Source: Hydractinia symbiolongicarpus (Eukaryota > Cnidaria > Hydrozoa > Anthoathecata > Hydractiniidae). From it: a stretch of 64,000 nucleotides of DNA. A model generated the notes under the pieces. It did no database searches and was not told the origin of the DNA. It saw only the letters and a list, made by a program, of their open reading frames with translations. Where the stretch lies: NCBI RefSeq assembly GCF_029227915.1, contig NC_079880.1, positions 32,731,501 to 32,795,500 on the forward strand, read 5' to 3'. The first letter of the stretch is position 1; every line of letters starts with the position of its first letter. The translations under genes and the position numbers were made by a program. This document shows, piece after piece, positions 23,101-38,600 of the stretch.

Positions 23101-26100
23101 AAGTGAGCGCTCAGCCTGGCGTTCTTTGTTTACTTTTATGGATTTAAGTACACAGTCAAAATTGTCATTTGAAGAAATTCCATCATTTAAACGGTAATAG
23201 TTATATAGTCATGACTTAGGCAGCGTTTACATGAAGGTTTCACTTCGCCCAAAGTCAAAATTCAATACTTCTATACGCTATGAAAACACTGCTACTGTTT
23301 ACATGAACAAGGCAAAGTGAGTTTCACTTTGGCCTGATTTTTACTTCTGCTTGAAAGACAGAAGTGAAATTTCACTTCGCTCGATAATTCATCGTGTAAA
23401 CAGACCGTAGTGAAAAAAAGTCAATGCGCATGTTCAAATAAATATTGAGTATACACAAGAAGGGACTCATAGTTAAAGCAAAATGCAGCGCCAGCATGAA
23501 AAAGCTGACACGGAATATCAATGTTTCTTTAATTAGAAGAACCAGTTTAGTTTAAGATGCAAAGTGCTCTAGCCCAGCTGGGGCAAGTGGCTACTGTAAT
23601 CATGTAATGGCTCTTTTATTTGAATTGGCTAATTATTCTCTCAAGCAACTGTCCACTGTTCCTGAAGAGCCAGCATGTACACTATGAATGCGAATTCAAC
23701 AGATCTTCTATACAAAGAAATTGATCTCACATCTACAATTATACTGGTTTGGAAAGCGAAGATTCATTTTTCAAAACAATCGAACTGACAAAAGATAAAG
23801 CAATCATTTTTTTTTATTTATTTATTAACTGTCTTTCAGGCACTTCCATATTTTACAATGGCTATTCGTCCTATTAAAATAATAATAATATTTAAATAAA
23901 GAAATAAGTTATTCTATAAAAAAAAGACACTGTAAAACTGTAGACAAGATTAGCAGAGTTCAAAGTGGCGAAGGATTGAAAGACATCGATATATAGATTC
24001 TGACGGAGAATTAAGACCAGAACATATGAAAATGAAAATTATACACCAAAATATATAATAAAAAAAATATACATATATTAAATATATTTATTAATCGACG
24101 GGCTTAAGAAATAAAAACAATCGAGCAAATGAACAAAAATTGAGACTAAGTGGAGCAGAAGGAATAAATCAAAGCATAAAGTATTGCTCGTGGATTGGTC
24201 TCAATCGGTCAGTAGATGTTAAGTTAGGATATTGAGAAATTGTCGTTTTTTTTTAAAAAAAAAAAAAAAAAAAAAACTAGGTATGTTGCATAATAAAAAT
24301 CGCAAGACCATGGTCTAATAAATATTTTTTCAAAAAAGTACGAAATTTTTTGTGATCAGGTTCTTCCCTGATAGCTTTGGGAAGATCATTTAGAAGGCGA
24401 CTTGCCTTACCAAGAAACGATTTCTCCGACACATTGATTTCATACTTAGAAATAACTTCGTCAACATTACGAGTTCCACGTCCAGCAATTCTCAACTTGA
24501 AACCTTTCAAATACGATGGAAACTCATCCTGGTGAATCGATTTGTGGGCAAGTTTTAAAATTTCAAAGTGTATTTGTTGCTGGATTGGTAGCCAACCAAG
24601 TTGTATTACATCCTCGAGCGTGGAATATCTCAGCGTTACAAAAGACGCAATTCTGCACAATAGTTTATCAAGTTTTTTCAGCTGGAATAGTGGCAGGTTC
24701 CAAAACAATGAACAGCAATAGTGAATTTTCGAAATTAGAAGGGCTTCTGCCAGTTGCTTCCGCAAACGAAATGTTGCTGTGCGACGAAGATAGCGAAGAA
24801 CGTATAGTTTCGCATAAACTGATTGAGAGAGTTTATTGATATGGGTTTCCCAGGTTAGATTTTGATCGAACTGGATGCCAAGAAGTCTGTAAACGGTAAC
24901 GCGTTCGATCAGTTGGTCCGAGTGGTGGATATGGAATGTTGAATGGTTGGGGTTCATGAGGTCGTGAAGTTTTGCCATTGTCGGTGTTGACAAAAGCATG
25001 ATTTTCGTTTTTCTGTTATTGAACGCAAGATTATTTGTGGTCGACCATTGCTTCAGCTGGTCTAATCGTTGAGTCAAGTTGTTGATTGTAGGTTGTATGT
25101 TTATAGTCTTACAATGTTCATAGATACTTGTATCGTCTGCATATTGGTTTGTGGTCCCACCATCGACGTTATCTTGTAGGTCGACCGTATAAAGGTTAAA
25201 TAGTACAGGACCAAGAATTGAACCTTGAGGTACCCCAAATAACACTGTTCCGTAGTCAGATTGTTTGTCGTCTATCTGAACGAATTGGCGGCGGTCACTG
25301 AGGTACGATATCATCAGCATAGCAGCATTGTTGGAAAAGCCTATCCTTCGTAATTTAATCAACAGGGTTTTGTAATCTACAGTGTCAAATGCTTTTGAAT
25401 AGTCCAGAAATGCTGCTAGCGTGACCTCGCCTTTGTTCATCGCGCCAACGATGTCGTCTCGAATCTTCATTAAGAGTGTTTCGGTCGAGTGACGCTTGCG
25501 GAAACCGGACATCGTTTGGTGGTATATATGGTTCTGTTCGATATAATCAACGATCTGTCTTGCCATTAAACGTTCGAAAAGCTTTGATAAGATCGGTAAA
25601 ACAGTGACAGGTCTGAATTGGTCTGGAGTAATGGACTGTTCTGTTTTTGGAATTGGTGTTACTTTGCCGATTTTCCACAGCTGATGAAAGGTGTTTTCAG
25701 CTATCCCTGAGTTGATGATGTGAGTAAGTGGGGATGCGATGTGGTCAGCAATGGGTTTGATGAGTGCTACAGGGAGGTTGTCGTAGCCAGCGGAACAGTC
25801 GCTTCGAAGATTTTTAATTTCTCTGAGCACTTGATCGTATGTGACAGGACGAAATTGGAATTCTTGGTCAGCTTCAGTAACGAGGTCTTGAAGAAGGAGT
25901 TGAATTTCTTCTTTAGATGTTGGTTGCGATCCAAGGATTCTGGGTGCCGTAGATATGTAATGTGCGTTTAGTTCGGAGGGTTGGATGTTTATAACGTTTT
26001 TATTTGGATGGAGAAATCGGTGGATTAGTTTCCAAACCTCTTTAGGCTTTTTCGATGAAAGAAGTCTGCGGTAGAAAGTCTTTTTGGTGTATTTTATCTA

Positions 26101-26416
26101 TACATATATCTATATGTATATCTATATATATCTATATGTATATCTATATATATCTATATGTATATCTATATATATCTATATGTATATCTATATATATATC
26201 TATATATATATCTATATATATCTATATATATCTATATATATCTATATATATCTATATATATCTATATATATCTATATATATCTATATATATATCTATATA
26301 TATCTATATATATATCTATATATATATATATATCTATATATATATATATATATATATCTATATATATATATATATCTATATATATATATATCTATATATA
26401 TATATATATATATATA

Positions 26417-26507
<91 letters not shown>

Positions 26508-26542
26508 ATATATCTATATATATCTATATATATCTATATATA

Positions 26543-26577
<35 letters not shown>

Positions 26578-26588
26578 ATATATATATA

Positions 26589-26657
<69 letters not shown>

Positions 26658-29600
26658 TATATCAAAAATGAGAAGTTAACAGTATCACCAAGTGAATGCC
26701 AGGACTGGTTCAAACTCGGGGAGAACAGATAACTTAAGTGTAGCACACAAAATTAAAATCAGGGAAAAAAACTTTGAAACATTGGTCTCTGCATTTTTAA
26801 AAAAAGAAAAGGTTACTTCAAAATCAACCAAAGATGCTATACAGCATGGTATACAACATGAACCTTTGGATAGGGATAATTATTTTGATTGTTTAAAGAA
26901 ATGTATCTATGCCAGAAACAGGCATTGTCATTCAGTCATCACTTCTCTGGCTGCAAGTGGAGATGGTGTTATTTGTGATAACGATTACAGCAGCGAGCCT
27001 GGATTAATCGAAATTAATTGCCTCTGACAATGACACACCAAAGAATATTTTTGAGAATAAAACAATTTTATGTACAGAAGGATGAAAATGGAACTATAAA
27101 TCTGCAAAAAAATTACCCCATCGGATATTATACACAAATTCACTATAGAGGTTTGAAGTTGGTTGATCAAGTAATGAAAGTTATTGAAAGAGTGATTGAT
27201 AAGTTACTTAGAGAAAGGATTGATATAGATAAGATGCAATTTGGTTTTGTTCCAGGGCGTGGCACTACAGATGCAACATTTCTACTCAGACAGCTTCAGG
27301 GAAAGTATTTAGGAAAGAGAAAGAATCTCTATTTTGCCTTTGTAGATTTAGAGAAAGCTTTTGATAGAGTGGCACGTAAAGTTATTTGGTGGGCTATGAG
27401 AAAATTAGGTGTGGATGAGTGGCTAGTTACAATGGTACAGTCTATGTACAGCAATGCTAGAAGTCGTGTCAGGATTAACGATTCACTTAGTGATGAATTT
27501 AGTGTAAATGTTGGTGTACATCAGGGTTCTGTACTTAGTCCTTTGTTGTTTGTTCTAGTCTTAGAAGCGCTGTTGATGGAGTTCAGAACAGGTTGTACAT
27601 GGGAGTTATTGTATGCAGATGATTTGGTTCTCATAGCAGAGTCGATGGAAGAATTAGTTGAAAAGTGTGAGAAGTGGAAGAAAGGACTAGAAGAGAAAGG
27701 GCTAAGGGTGAACACAGCAAAGTCTAAAGTCATGATTAGTAGCATTGCAGCCAAGTGTGACCTTGTAGTTGAAAAGTGGCCTTGTGGAGTTTGCAGGAAA
27801 AGGGGTTGGTAGTACCTCAATTTTTTGTCAGATTTGCAAGCATTGGGTACATAAGAAGTGCAGTAGTATTGGTGGAAGGTTAAGAGCTGACATTCAGTTT
27901 GTATGTGAGCGTTGCAAAGGTGAGATTATAGAGAATGAAATATTTCTAGCTTCAATGATGTACAACAGTGGCTCGTTAGAGATAGTTGAGAACTTCTGTT
28001 ACTTGGTGATATGTTGGGCAGTGAAGGGGGTGTTGGAAGAAGTGTTACTTGCAGGATAGGTTCTGCTTGGAAAAAGTTCAGAGAGTTACTTCCTTTGTTG
28101 ACTAGCAGAGTCCTGTCAATTGAGGTAAAAGGTAGGTTGTATGAGGCCTGTGTAAGAATTGTTATGTTGTACGGTAGTGAGACATGGGCAGTGAAGCAGG
28201 AAGATCTTGACCGTTTAGAAAGGAATGATATGAGAATGGTTAGGTGGATGTGTAATGCCAGTCTGAGAGACAGAAAGAGTTCAGATGAGCTAAGAAGCAG
28301 GCTAAGTCTCCGTAGAATTAAAGATGTTATCCAGATAAGAAGATTGAATTGGCTGGGGCACTTGGAAAGAATGGAGGAGGATAATTGGGTAAGAAAGTGT
28401 AGAGACTTGATAGTTCCTGGGGCAAAGCCCAGAGGCAGACCGAGAAAGACTTGGCAGGAGGTTATAAGGACAGACTTGATACAGAGGAAGTTGAGTTTAG
28501 ATCTAACACAGTCTAATCAGATTGGAAGAGGGTCATTAATATACCCCGTCCAACCCATGCTAGCGTGGAAAACGATGAATGATGATTCAACTTGCCATGG
28601 GCTTATCACACTTACAATATTGTGACTTCGTAGTATTCCAATTCAAAGGTCTTATCATTGTGCGAACACAATTTGATGAATCCTACTTTGTGGACCTCAT
28701 ATCGAAATTGAACAACTTTTAGAAGGAACACATGTTGGCACAGATATTAAAAAAAAAAAAAAAAAAATCAAAAACAGTAGCTGAATGATGTTGATCATAT
28801 AACTCAATGGATATATAAATATTGTCGCAGTACATACATCTGCAGTATTTGTTAATGTATTATGTTTTATATTTTTTTTTTTGCACAAGAGGTGGTAGGA
28901 AGTTACACAATAAACACGATACTGTCCATAATTGGTTGATTGAGTCATGTAAGGCTAATGGCACTTCATTTAGAAAAACTTTAAATTTTTTCACACGTCT
29001 AATGGCACGCTCAACATGTATAAGAACCGAAGCAATAGATTGGCTTTCCTTTACCTCAGCCTTCGTAAGTTGATTCTGCCACCAAGCAAAAATGGAATGT
29101 TCAATTTAACATTCAACCGTCTAAGTTCTTCTAAGGTAAATCCTCTATCAGCCATTACTGAGTCATCACTTCCCCAAAGTGCAGGATTCAATATACCACA
29201 CCTCATGATTATTTCATTATCAGAAATCGAACCATCATAAAGTTGACTTATGAATGTTATTGCACCAGGGGGTGCAATACCAATGAGTGCTTTGACTTAT
29301 CAAAGAAGAAGGCCTTCGACAAAAAATTCTATGCAATCCAAAATACATCTTGTATCACGATAAGTAGCCTTGAAACTTTCTGGCATTGTATCAAGAATTT
29401 GTTCTTTAGAATGCTATATTGGTATGGAACCCAAAGTGAAATACAAATAATTTATCCATGATATGTGGTGAGAGATTGTTGAATTTGGTATGTCCATTAA
29501 CCAACTAACATGTGACAAAATAAATCCATTCTTGAGCCATGTCATAAACATGAATAGCTATTCTTTCAGGATTCCAATTATGATGTCAGAAATGCTTTGC

Positions 29601-32600
29601 ACATGTTATATTTGTACCAGTTCAGTGTTTGCCGAGTGCGGTCCCATGGTGGCAGGATGAGGGAAACTTTCCAGCATATTTAAACACTGTAATGGTGTGA
29701 CATATTTGTATGATTTTATAGTTTATTTTCCAGTTTTCTTCTTACCAGCAATGGATTTATAGAAAAAAGTTCCTGTACCTGCAATCAGCACACACATATT
29801 GCTCAGCGATCACGGTGTCTGGACATTTTATATTTGTTTTTAGTTCTTATCGCGTATGCTCACTTTTCTACGGTGGACGAGTTACGAATAACTTCTTTCC
29901 CAGCTCCTATGTTTCAACGAAAAATATAATAATAAGAGAAGCAGCAATAAATTGTGAGGAACTAAATTTTGAGGAAAGTGAACCAAATCAAATAATTGCC
30001 TTTTTATTATAGAAAACTTTCAACTTAAAATTTTTTTTATAAAAGTTCACTATCATCATCTTTTTTACTTTCCAGCTCCGACAAAGTGACAGCAGCAATG
30101 TCCATCACTGTGTTATTGCTTGCTCCGTCTGTAATATTTCTTCTCTTAGAGGAATATTTACGGCGTTTTGCACCATTTAATCTTGGAACTTTTTCTGCAT
30201 ACCAAATTTGAATACAACAATCTGGATTGAAGTTGTTATATTAACACTTTCCTCGCCAACTCGCAGTTGTTTTTCGAGCCGTTCCTGCGCTAATCTATTC
30301 CGCGAATCCATTTTGATTCTGTTCATGCGGCTAAAAACTCGTTCTAACTTAGCGTTTGTAAATGGTCTAAGTGCCGTATCTTTCACGAAAAACAACCTAA
30401 GTTTGTTACAAACTCAATGCACCATTCTCACGCACAGACTCTGGGTAAGAGGAAAAGGGGCGCAACAAGTGCATTTAAAAATAGTAACCTTGTTGTTCTT
30501 ATGTCTTCCCGTACAGCAGGTTGATCATATAATAAAAGCTCATCTTCAGGTTGATCATATATACTGCATCGCACTCATATTTAATATTATTAACACATAA
30601 GCGTTCAAGTGGTGGCTTACGTTTGGATTTTGGCTCTTCTACGGTTCTGAATATGAATGTAATAGCACCTTTTACTAAAGATTTGCGACCTTTTCCACCA
30701 GCTGATACTTTGATATCTGTTATTTTGAAGTGGAATTCGCAAACCACAGTTTTTTTGGTAATTTTAAATGTATCACCAACTCCCTTTCGTCTGACACAGC
30801 TCTTTCCCATTGACGTGCTACGGAATCATCCGATGAAAATGCGAAAAAACCAATCCATGACTTCTTTTTGGACTGATTGTATGTTGCACTCCCACATCCA
30901 GAGCAAAAATACCTGAACCACCAACAGTTACCCTTTCAGGTCTTTGTCTTGACGTTTCTGGATAAGCTTCGTTACATTCAGTTTTACATGCACTCTCACT
31001 TAAATTCGCCTTCTTTATTTACTTTCTAAGCCAAGGGATGCCTCGTTTCGATGTGAAAAAGATTACTTAAAGTTTTTATTCGGGAAGTGTCTATTTGACC
31101 CAAAAATTAAGCAACTTCTTAGCAACTCCTCAGGCTGGAGGAAAAAATGTAACAGACAATTTAATGAGAAACAGAGGAAATAGACAAGCAAACGAAATTT
31201 AAAACAAAACAGCAATTGTTCAAAAATCATCTGTAATATTGTCCTGCACTTCCAGAGTCATCTTCCGCTTGAAGGGAGATAATAAACAATCAAAAAGAAA
31301 AAAAAATCCTGCAGTGTTGTCTGGGGACATTCTCAGAAATAATTTGTATGCATAGTTATGATCAAATGAAAGTACCTATTGGTCCCTACGGCTATGTAGC
31401 TTAAACATCAAAATAAATATATTTAAAATTTAGAAGTGAAAGAAATTGAAAAAGATACAACTAAACTATAAAAATTCGTAAAAATAAAACTGATTAACTG
31501 CGCAAAATCAATCTATGTGGTTGCGTATTCTGCTCGTTGACGCTTTCAGTCAAAACTAAACGTCGAAATGGGCTTAGCCATTTGAAAAGTATGAGGTTTT
31601 TGATTACTTGGCAGAAGTAAAGTCCCTTGGGAGAGTGCAGAAATAAGAACGCTTGCCGGTTAGAAAATTCGAATTGGAACATGAATATTAATGGGCGCTG
31701 ACAGTACCGTGGTTATTATAATATAGATTTTTTTTTGGAAATGATGAAATGCTGGTTACCTTACCTGAGGGTAGGCATAACAACTAAACTGATTAGAACA
31801 ACACGTCCAACATTGAGATAATGACCAGTGGGAAGAACAAACACATGCTTCAAGAAGAACGTGTTCAACTCTGAAATCTAAACAACAAATTGTCTTTACT
31901 CTAATTAGCGCCCTGGAACTCATTAAATTTCTAAACTGTAAAAGGCACTTATTTGAGGCCGGAGATAGAAACTCACTATTTAGCATGAAGTTAATCAGCA
32001 AGACGATTTTTCAGACTGAAATATGTATAAGATTAAAATAAACAGAAGAGTTTCATAAAAAGATTGGCTTGGATATCAAACAAAATATTTAGCAAAACAT
32101 TATACTACGTTTTTTTCAAGCTCATTACTACTCTTCTAACAAACGATGTGTTTCTAGCATTTCTTGCTGTGACGTTGCAGTGCAAAATTTTTTGCAGTTA
32201 TTATCACAAACCGGTGTTAGAGATTAAATATGGTAGACATTGCGATTTATGGGCACGTTTGCAACTTGTACAAAATACACACCTGCCAGATGATACATAG
32301 CAAACATAGTGACGTATATCTCATCTTTATGCATTTCGGGTCGAACCATCGTACTTCTGTCCAGCTAAACAGTTTATACTTTACTTTAGTTTACATAAGA
32401 AATCATGATGCTATATGGAATGACCTGACAGATTTCTCACATAATACATATCTACATACTCAGCTATTTTGTATGGATCTTATGCATAATTTATTTATTT
32501 GAAAGGCTTTTTTTAAAGAATGTTCACAGTCATTCGTCACTGTCGTTTGAATGCAGTTCACACCAGCGCGAAAAATTAAACTGTACATAACAAGATATTT

Positions 32601-35600
32601 ATTTTTATTTCGTTACTTTACACATTTCAGCATATTTCAGCACTTTTTTTATTTACTATACTCGATAATTATACTCAATAATAAGATATTCAATGTTTAT
32701 ATTAAATATTGCACAAAAAAAGTTAAACTTTTCTTTCTCCTTAACTTTGTTTTCATTATGAAATTCTAAACCTTGTCTTGCAATTGTATTTCGAAATCTG
32801 ATGGGCTGATAAATGCTGGCGAATAAGAGAAAATTACGTAGTATGGTAAATTAAATATTGCGCATGTGCAGATTTATTTTCAGAATGTTTGTCCAGAGAT
32901 ATAATTGTCTGATTTTTTTAATGTCTGAACTTTTTAATTGCCCTAAAAATCCAAAATTTGCTTAATGGTGTTTTTTTTTTTAAATAATGTGTGTACCAAC
33001 CTTATTGTGGTAAAACTAGTTCATGCTCAATGAATTATTAATAATTTGAGAAATTTCCAGCAGCTGATAATCAAGGGATTTGATAAAGCTGGAATATTGA
33101 AAGCAATTGATCACAAGCTCGAACAGATCCATTTTTAGATTCAGACTAAGCACCTTTTACCCTTTTTGTTATTTTAGAGTTATGATGGAGATAGACTCCT
33201 GATAAATATTTGTGTTTTCTTATTATTCCATCATAAAATTAAATTTGTTGAAGCATTAAATTTGGCCGAAATTATTCAGATCGTGTTCGAAAAGTTAATG
33301 TAATGGTATAATTATATGCATTATTAGCAGCTTTTCTAGGTATATTCAGTTTATTGTATGAAGCTAATTAAACAGTGCTGAGATGCCGATCCTGTAAACA
33401 CTGGCACTAATGATTCACTGAAATAGTTATCTAAATGGCACATATTAGCAGATGTAAAGTTAATCAAGTTTCATCTGTGTTTTATCCCTGCTCAACTGAA
33501 TTGGTCAATCAGAGAGTACAAAGATGGACTGATTAAAATTTCGTACCTTAACGAATTAACAACAAACTTAATAAGAACTGCTTACATACCTCACAGGCGT
33601 AAACTGTAACACAGCTCTTCTAATTTTCTTGGAAGCTCCCTGAATATCTCTAAAACCCGACAATCAACTTAATCAATCATTTGTGGTGTACAAAACAGAA
33701 AATTATTTGTGGATAAAACAACTCTTATGGTAGTTCTTAATGTTGCAGGATAATTAAGCAATACCTGATAACTCCACTACTGCTACCTTAATGCAATAAT
33801 AACCGATTCCCCCCGGCTGTACCGCAAAATATCGCCTGAGGTCTAAGTGCCCACTGAGCTTGGGAGGTCACTGCAATGACTACGGGCAATATTTTAGGTA
33901 AAGCACAGGGTAATCAGGTATTACTTTATTTGTTAACTGTCTTAGTTAAATAAAAAAGAAAATTTTTGTTTAGTGCTTTTATACTGTAATAATACAATTT
34001 ACTACTTTCATTAACACTCAGGGTAAAAAAATGTTTTATCAGTTAATGTATTGTAGAAATTAGATATAAAATTATTTTCAGTTCTTTTTCAAATTTGTTT
34101 TCTCGTGCTTGTTTATATTTTAAGCTACCATTTTTCTTGACGACGAGAAATACTGCTCCATATAGCCCCGTTGTCAAGAGCATTTAGCCAATCAGAATAC
34201 CTGAAAACTTGTATTGCCTGCTTACAAAATCCAGACGGGTAACAATCATTATTACATCCCTTGTTTATAAAGTTTTTATTTTTCTTATTGAATTTAATAA
34301 ACATTAGTAGGTTCTACTTCTGTTTAGCTTGCATTTTTTCTTACAGGTCAAGAAAAAAGAGAACAACCTACTTTATACTTTCCCAACGATATTCCCTCAT
34401 TTCCAATTTTTTACAGAGGTACAAACCGAAATGAATACCCAAACCATTGCATATAACAACATCAAGTATAATCGAATCCCACCAACATTCTTTAAAATTT
34501 TCCAAAAGATGTGAGAAAGCAATCTAAAAATTGGAACAGAATTTTCATATAGTTTATATAGTTTGGGGATTAAAGTACGTTTACTTGAATACAAACCACG
34601 CCCCTCCCATATGGTTGCTCAACGACTCATATTTGCGATTATATGATAACATATATAATACATGATGACATAAATGATACATGAATAACATAATGATGCT
34701 TAAATTATATATATGATGTATGAGTTATATTTAATTATATGATAAATATACAGGCTCAAACAAGCTCATACAAATTAACAGTTTTCAAGCATCTATGTTA
34801 TGCTCATTACAAGCTCGTGAGCTTGTATTAAAACGCAAATGTGTCCTACAAGAATGGAAATTTTTGCCTCTCTGAGCACCGACACGGGAGTAGTCGTGTG
34901 TTCGAATCTCATCTTGGTAACTATTTTTACTTTTTTTTTCTTTTTACTATCTCGCCCGCGAGGACGTGTTTACAGACTGACCTAACGAAAATTGAAATTT
35001 CGAGAAATTTTCTATCAATATTATTGCCTATCCGAATAGCAAAATATGTCGTGTCTAACTTCAGCTTTTTATACACTTTTTTGGCGAGGTTGTTTGCGTA
35101 TATCATACGTCTTGTTGTGATATATATCCATGCAGTGATTGCTTACCAAACATTGCCAATGAAAAAATGTTATATGTCAAAAAATTAGCAAGCAAATCTG
35201 GTCTGTGTTTTACAGGCATTCCAGCTAAAGTCTATTGCTTCAGAACACACACATACACCACGATTCTTGTATTTTGGAACCTTATTTTCGCGGGCATTGG
35301 CCAAGGTTCCATCTGTACCCTTATTTGTTAGTTTTGAAAACCAATTGTGAGTATTATGCATGAAGCTGTACAGGATAACTGTATTTTCCCCCTTTTGGTT
35401 AGTCAACCTGTTAACATATATATAAAAGACAGAAAAAAATTCCACAGGTTAAAACATAGTGGTCATATAGTCATGAATAATAAGCATCTATAAACAGTGC
35501 AATAACTTGAGAACAAAAAGGATTCTTTACTATAAGTCATCAGATACTTTTAGACCAATGTATTGCAATTGATATAAAATTTTCTTTGTATTAGCTATAC

Positions 35601-38600
35601 TTCCTCTGTTCCAGAATTTAGGCATTTTAAAGGAAGCTAAATGATGTAATCAAATAGCAAAAAAAATCAAAGCAATTGAGCTTGTAGGCCAAATGACACA
35701 TTTTCATATCCCTGACTTGGTGAAACAGGGTTAATGCAGTGCATAATACACCACAGTGACACAACTCATTACAAATTTTAGTTTTAATAGCATATCAGAA
35801 TTATTGTCCCCCAAAATGTCTCAAAAGTAATCTAGGAAAAATAATACTTTCACTTCCTTGGAGCTAAAACTTTGATAATATTAGTATTCACCACCGGATA
35901 CTCAATCTTTGTCATTCCGCAAAAGAACGTAACCACATATTGTATAAAAATACAGGCTGTCATGCTGTTTATCCATAGTTTTGAATTGCTATGCCAAGTT
36001 TATAATATATTTATGTATATACTCAAAATGCTAGCTATCTAGACAGATTCTCAGAGTAAAAATCAATGGAATCACCAAACCATCCGAGAATTATGTGGCA
36101 TGCTAGCTACCTCGCTTGCTAGCTACCTTGGTAGGTATTTTACTCTCAACCAAATAAAAACCATCCGAGAATTAGTGAAAAGACGACAAAGATTTAACTA
36201 AACTTTAATGAAAAGCCTTTGCAGGCTAAAAGATTTGGTGTTTCGTCTTCTTGCACAAGTTCCAAATGTGAAATAAAATTGGCTGTCAAAATACATCAAA
36301 TGAAACGTTTAAACGGTTTAACCATCGCGCTTATCAGTTTTATCAATAATAAAAACCTGTATGGCTGTATGCTTAAAATTTTTTGTGAAGGTTGATAAAA
36401 AGCTGTTGAGAGCAGCATTTCCTACAACTTGGTTTCGTTCTGGCGTTAAATGCTATCGGAAGTTACGTGCTATAAATATTGTTATAAATTTCTATGTTAT
36501 ACTCCATCTTTGTTGTTATGAACGTTTCTCCTTAACAATTATATATTTTTTTCTGTGTAATTTCATAATAATTATTTTTCGAGATTGGAGTTTAAAGAGG
36601 AATTGTTGAAACTGAGTTTTTAATGAATAAATAGTCTGAAAACTAATAAGTAATTATGTGAAAATATTTTTTTCAGGCTACTGCCACCTTGAGTGCTAGA
36701 TGAATTGCAAATGTTTACAAAGGTTCATATATGCGTGCACATACTGACAGGATGAAAAGAAGGTGATAAAGGTAAGGAAAATTGGCTATTCATCTTTATT
36801 TTTAGATTTTAAGGAATATAAGGTTGAAAACAAACTGAAATTTCTTAACTATTATTTTCAGTTTTTACGAACTAATTTTAATAATTTTAGCATAAGTTGC
36901 TTTTTTTAAGTTGAATTCTTCAATCATTGTTGACATACATTGCCTGTGTGTATGGGATACATACATTTGTCACGCTGAAACTCGTCTATAAATTTTAAAA
37001 ATTATAGTTTCAAAAATATGGCTTTACAGTTCAAATATGTGATGATCTACAGTTCATACCAAACAATTCCAGAGCATGGGTGAACAAATTCTTGTTTTAA
37101 ATCTTGTAAGGAAGCGTCACGGTTGCTATTAAACAGACAAGAGATGCTTTAGTTTCTTTTAACAGGTAAACTTATCCATTTTGGTCGTTCCAGTTGTCCA
37201 TATATAAAATCAAACTTAGATACATACAGTTTTGTCCAATTAAACTGTTACCCTCTACCTATACTGGTTTTCCCTGTTGAGGGATTTACTTAAGTGTCTA
37301 ACCTAATAGAATAAAATTAGCATAAAAAGCTTCCTGCAGAACCTACGTGCCATTAACTAGCTAGAGCTATAAAAATTACAATGCAAATATTTTCTGAGGC
37401 AAGTTGCCAACATGTACGTTGACCCTATGTCACTATGAAATATACTGACTAAAGTTAGCTAGCTAGGTAGCTAACTTCTTTCATCTCTTTTCGTTGTTGT
37501 TGCCACTTGTGACAATTTCACACTATATCAGCAACTAGCCAAGTTAGCGATGCTAAGCAGAAATCATTAAAGAATCAGAAAGCTAGGCAGCTAAAAATAA
37601 AATGAAACAATATAGCTATAGATATTCAAAACTTTACCAGACTGACTTAAACAATATAGCTTTTTAGCTAGCCATGGTACTGGTCTGATTCGACAAAAGC
37701 CCGGACCATGGGTCTGAACTAATTGAAGCAAATCTGCATCTTAATGATTCAATATATGGGATAATAATCCTTTCTTAACCCAAAATGGCTATAACGTTTT
37801 CATGAAATATTAAATTTATCAAGTCAAGTATTCAATTATTATGGTTCGTGACAACATTTCCGTTATGTTTCATGAAATCTGTTGCATAAATTCGATACGT
37901 TATCGTATCGAATTTATGATCGGTTGAAAAAAGAAAATGCAGGCGGTTTCCAAAATGTTCAAAATGTATGAAAATATAAATAAAGAATCGAGTGTACACA
38001 AAAACACAACAAACTGACTTTGACAAAGTGAAGCTCAACACTCAATAAATATTGCAACACATACCTTGGACATATTATATGGTCAGAGAGAACAATTGAT
38101 CATTTACACATCATGGTATATGGTATTAATACAATATAAACCGTTTTGTCTGTCTACACTGAGAAATATTACCTAAGGTCAAAAGTGTAGACTAAGCTTG
38201 CAAGGCCAATACGCTGACCAAGGGTAATATTTCTTGGAAGAGATAGATAAAATGGTTTATCATTGTATTTATTAACTGACCGCTATTTTGTTTGAGTTTG
38301 TAGAAACCAAGATTATTTTCTAAAGATTTACTTGTGACAAGAGTGTAAAAACTAGGTTTTGATAAAAAAAGAAAACGTTTGATTTGAATATAAAGATACA
38401 TACAGATTATTTTAAATGTTTTTTAAACCAAAGTTTATTCTTTCTCTTCAGAAGACTCTATCACACAAACTCAATGTCGTTTTGCTTGTTGATCATTGTG
38501 CTGTTGAATGTTTTGTGGATTTAAAATTATCAAATTTCTTTTTCTGGCAGAGATACTGGATTACTGTAACTTGATTCTTGAGTCTGTATAATATGTAGCT

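Noticed and set aside
26055-26732. Long open frames of repeated Tyr-Ile-Tyr residues
   Set aside because: They are translations of the TA/TATATC microsatellite in three frames, not genes.
34397-34594. 65-codon minus-strand ORF
   Set aside because: Out-of-frame reading of the PTDSS ECWWD exon; the other frame gives the conserved protein.
34870-34930. tRNA-like or SINE-like segment with GTTCGAATC B-box
   Set aside because: No A-box at the right distance and no cloverleaf; left as a weak resemblance.
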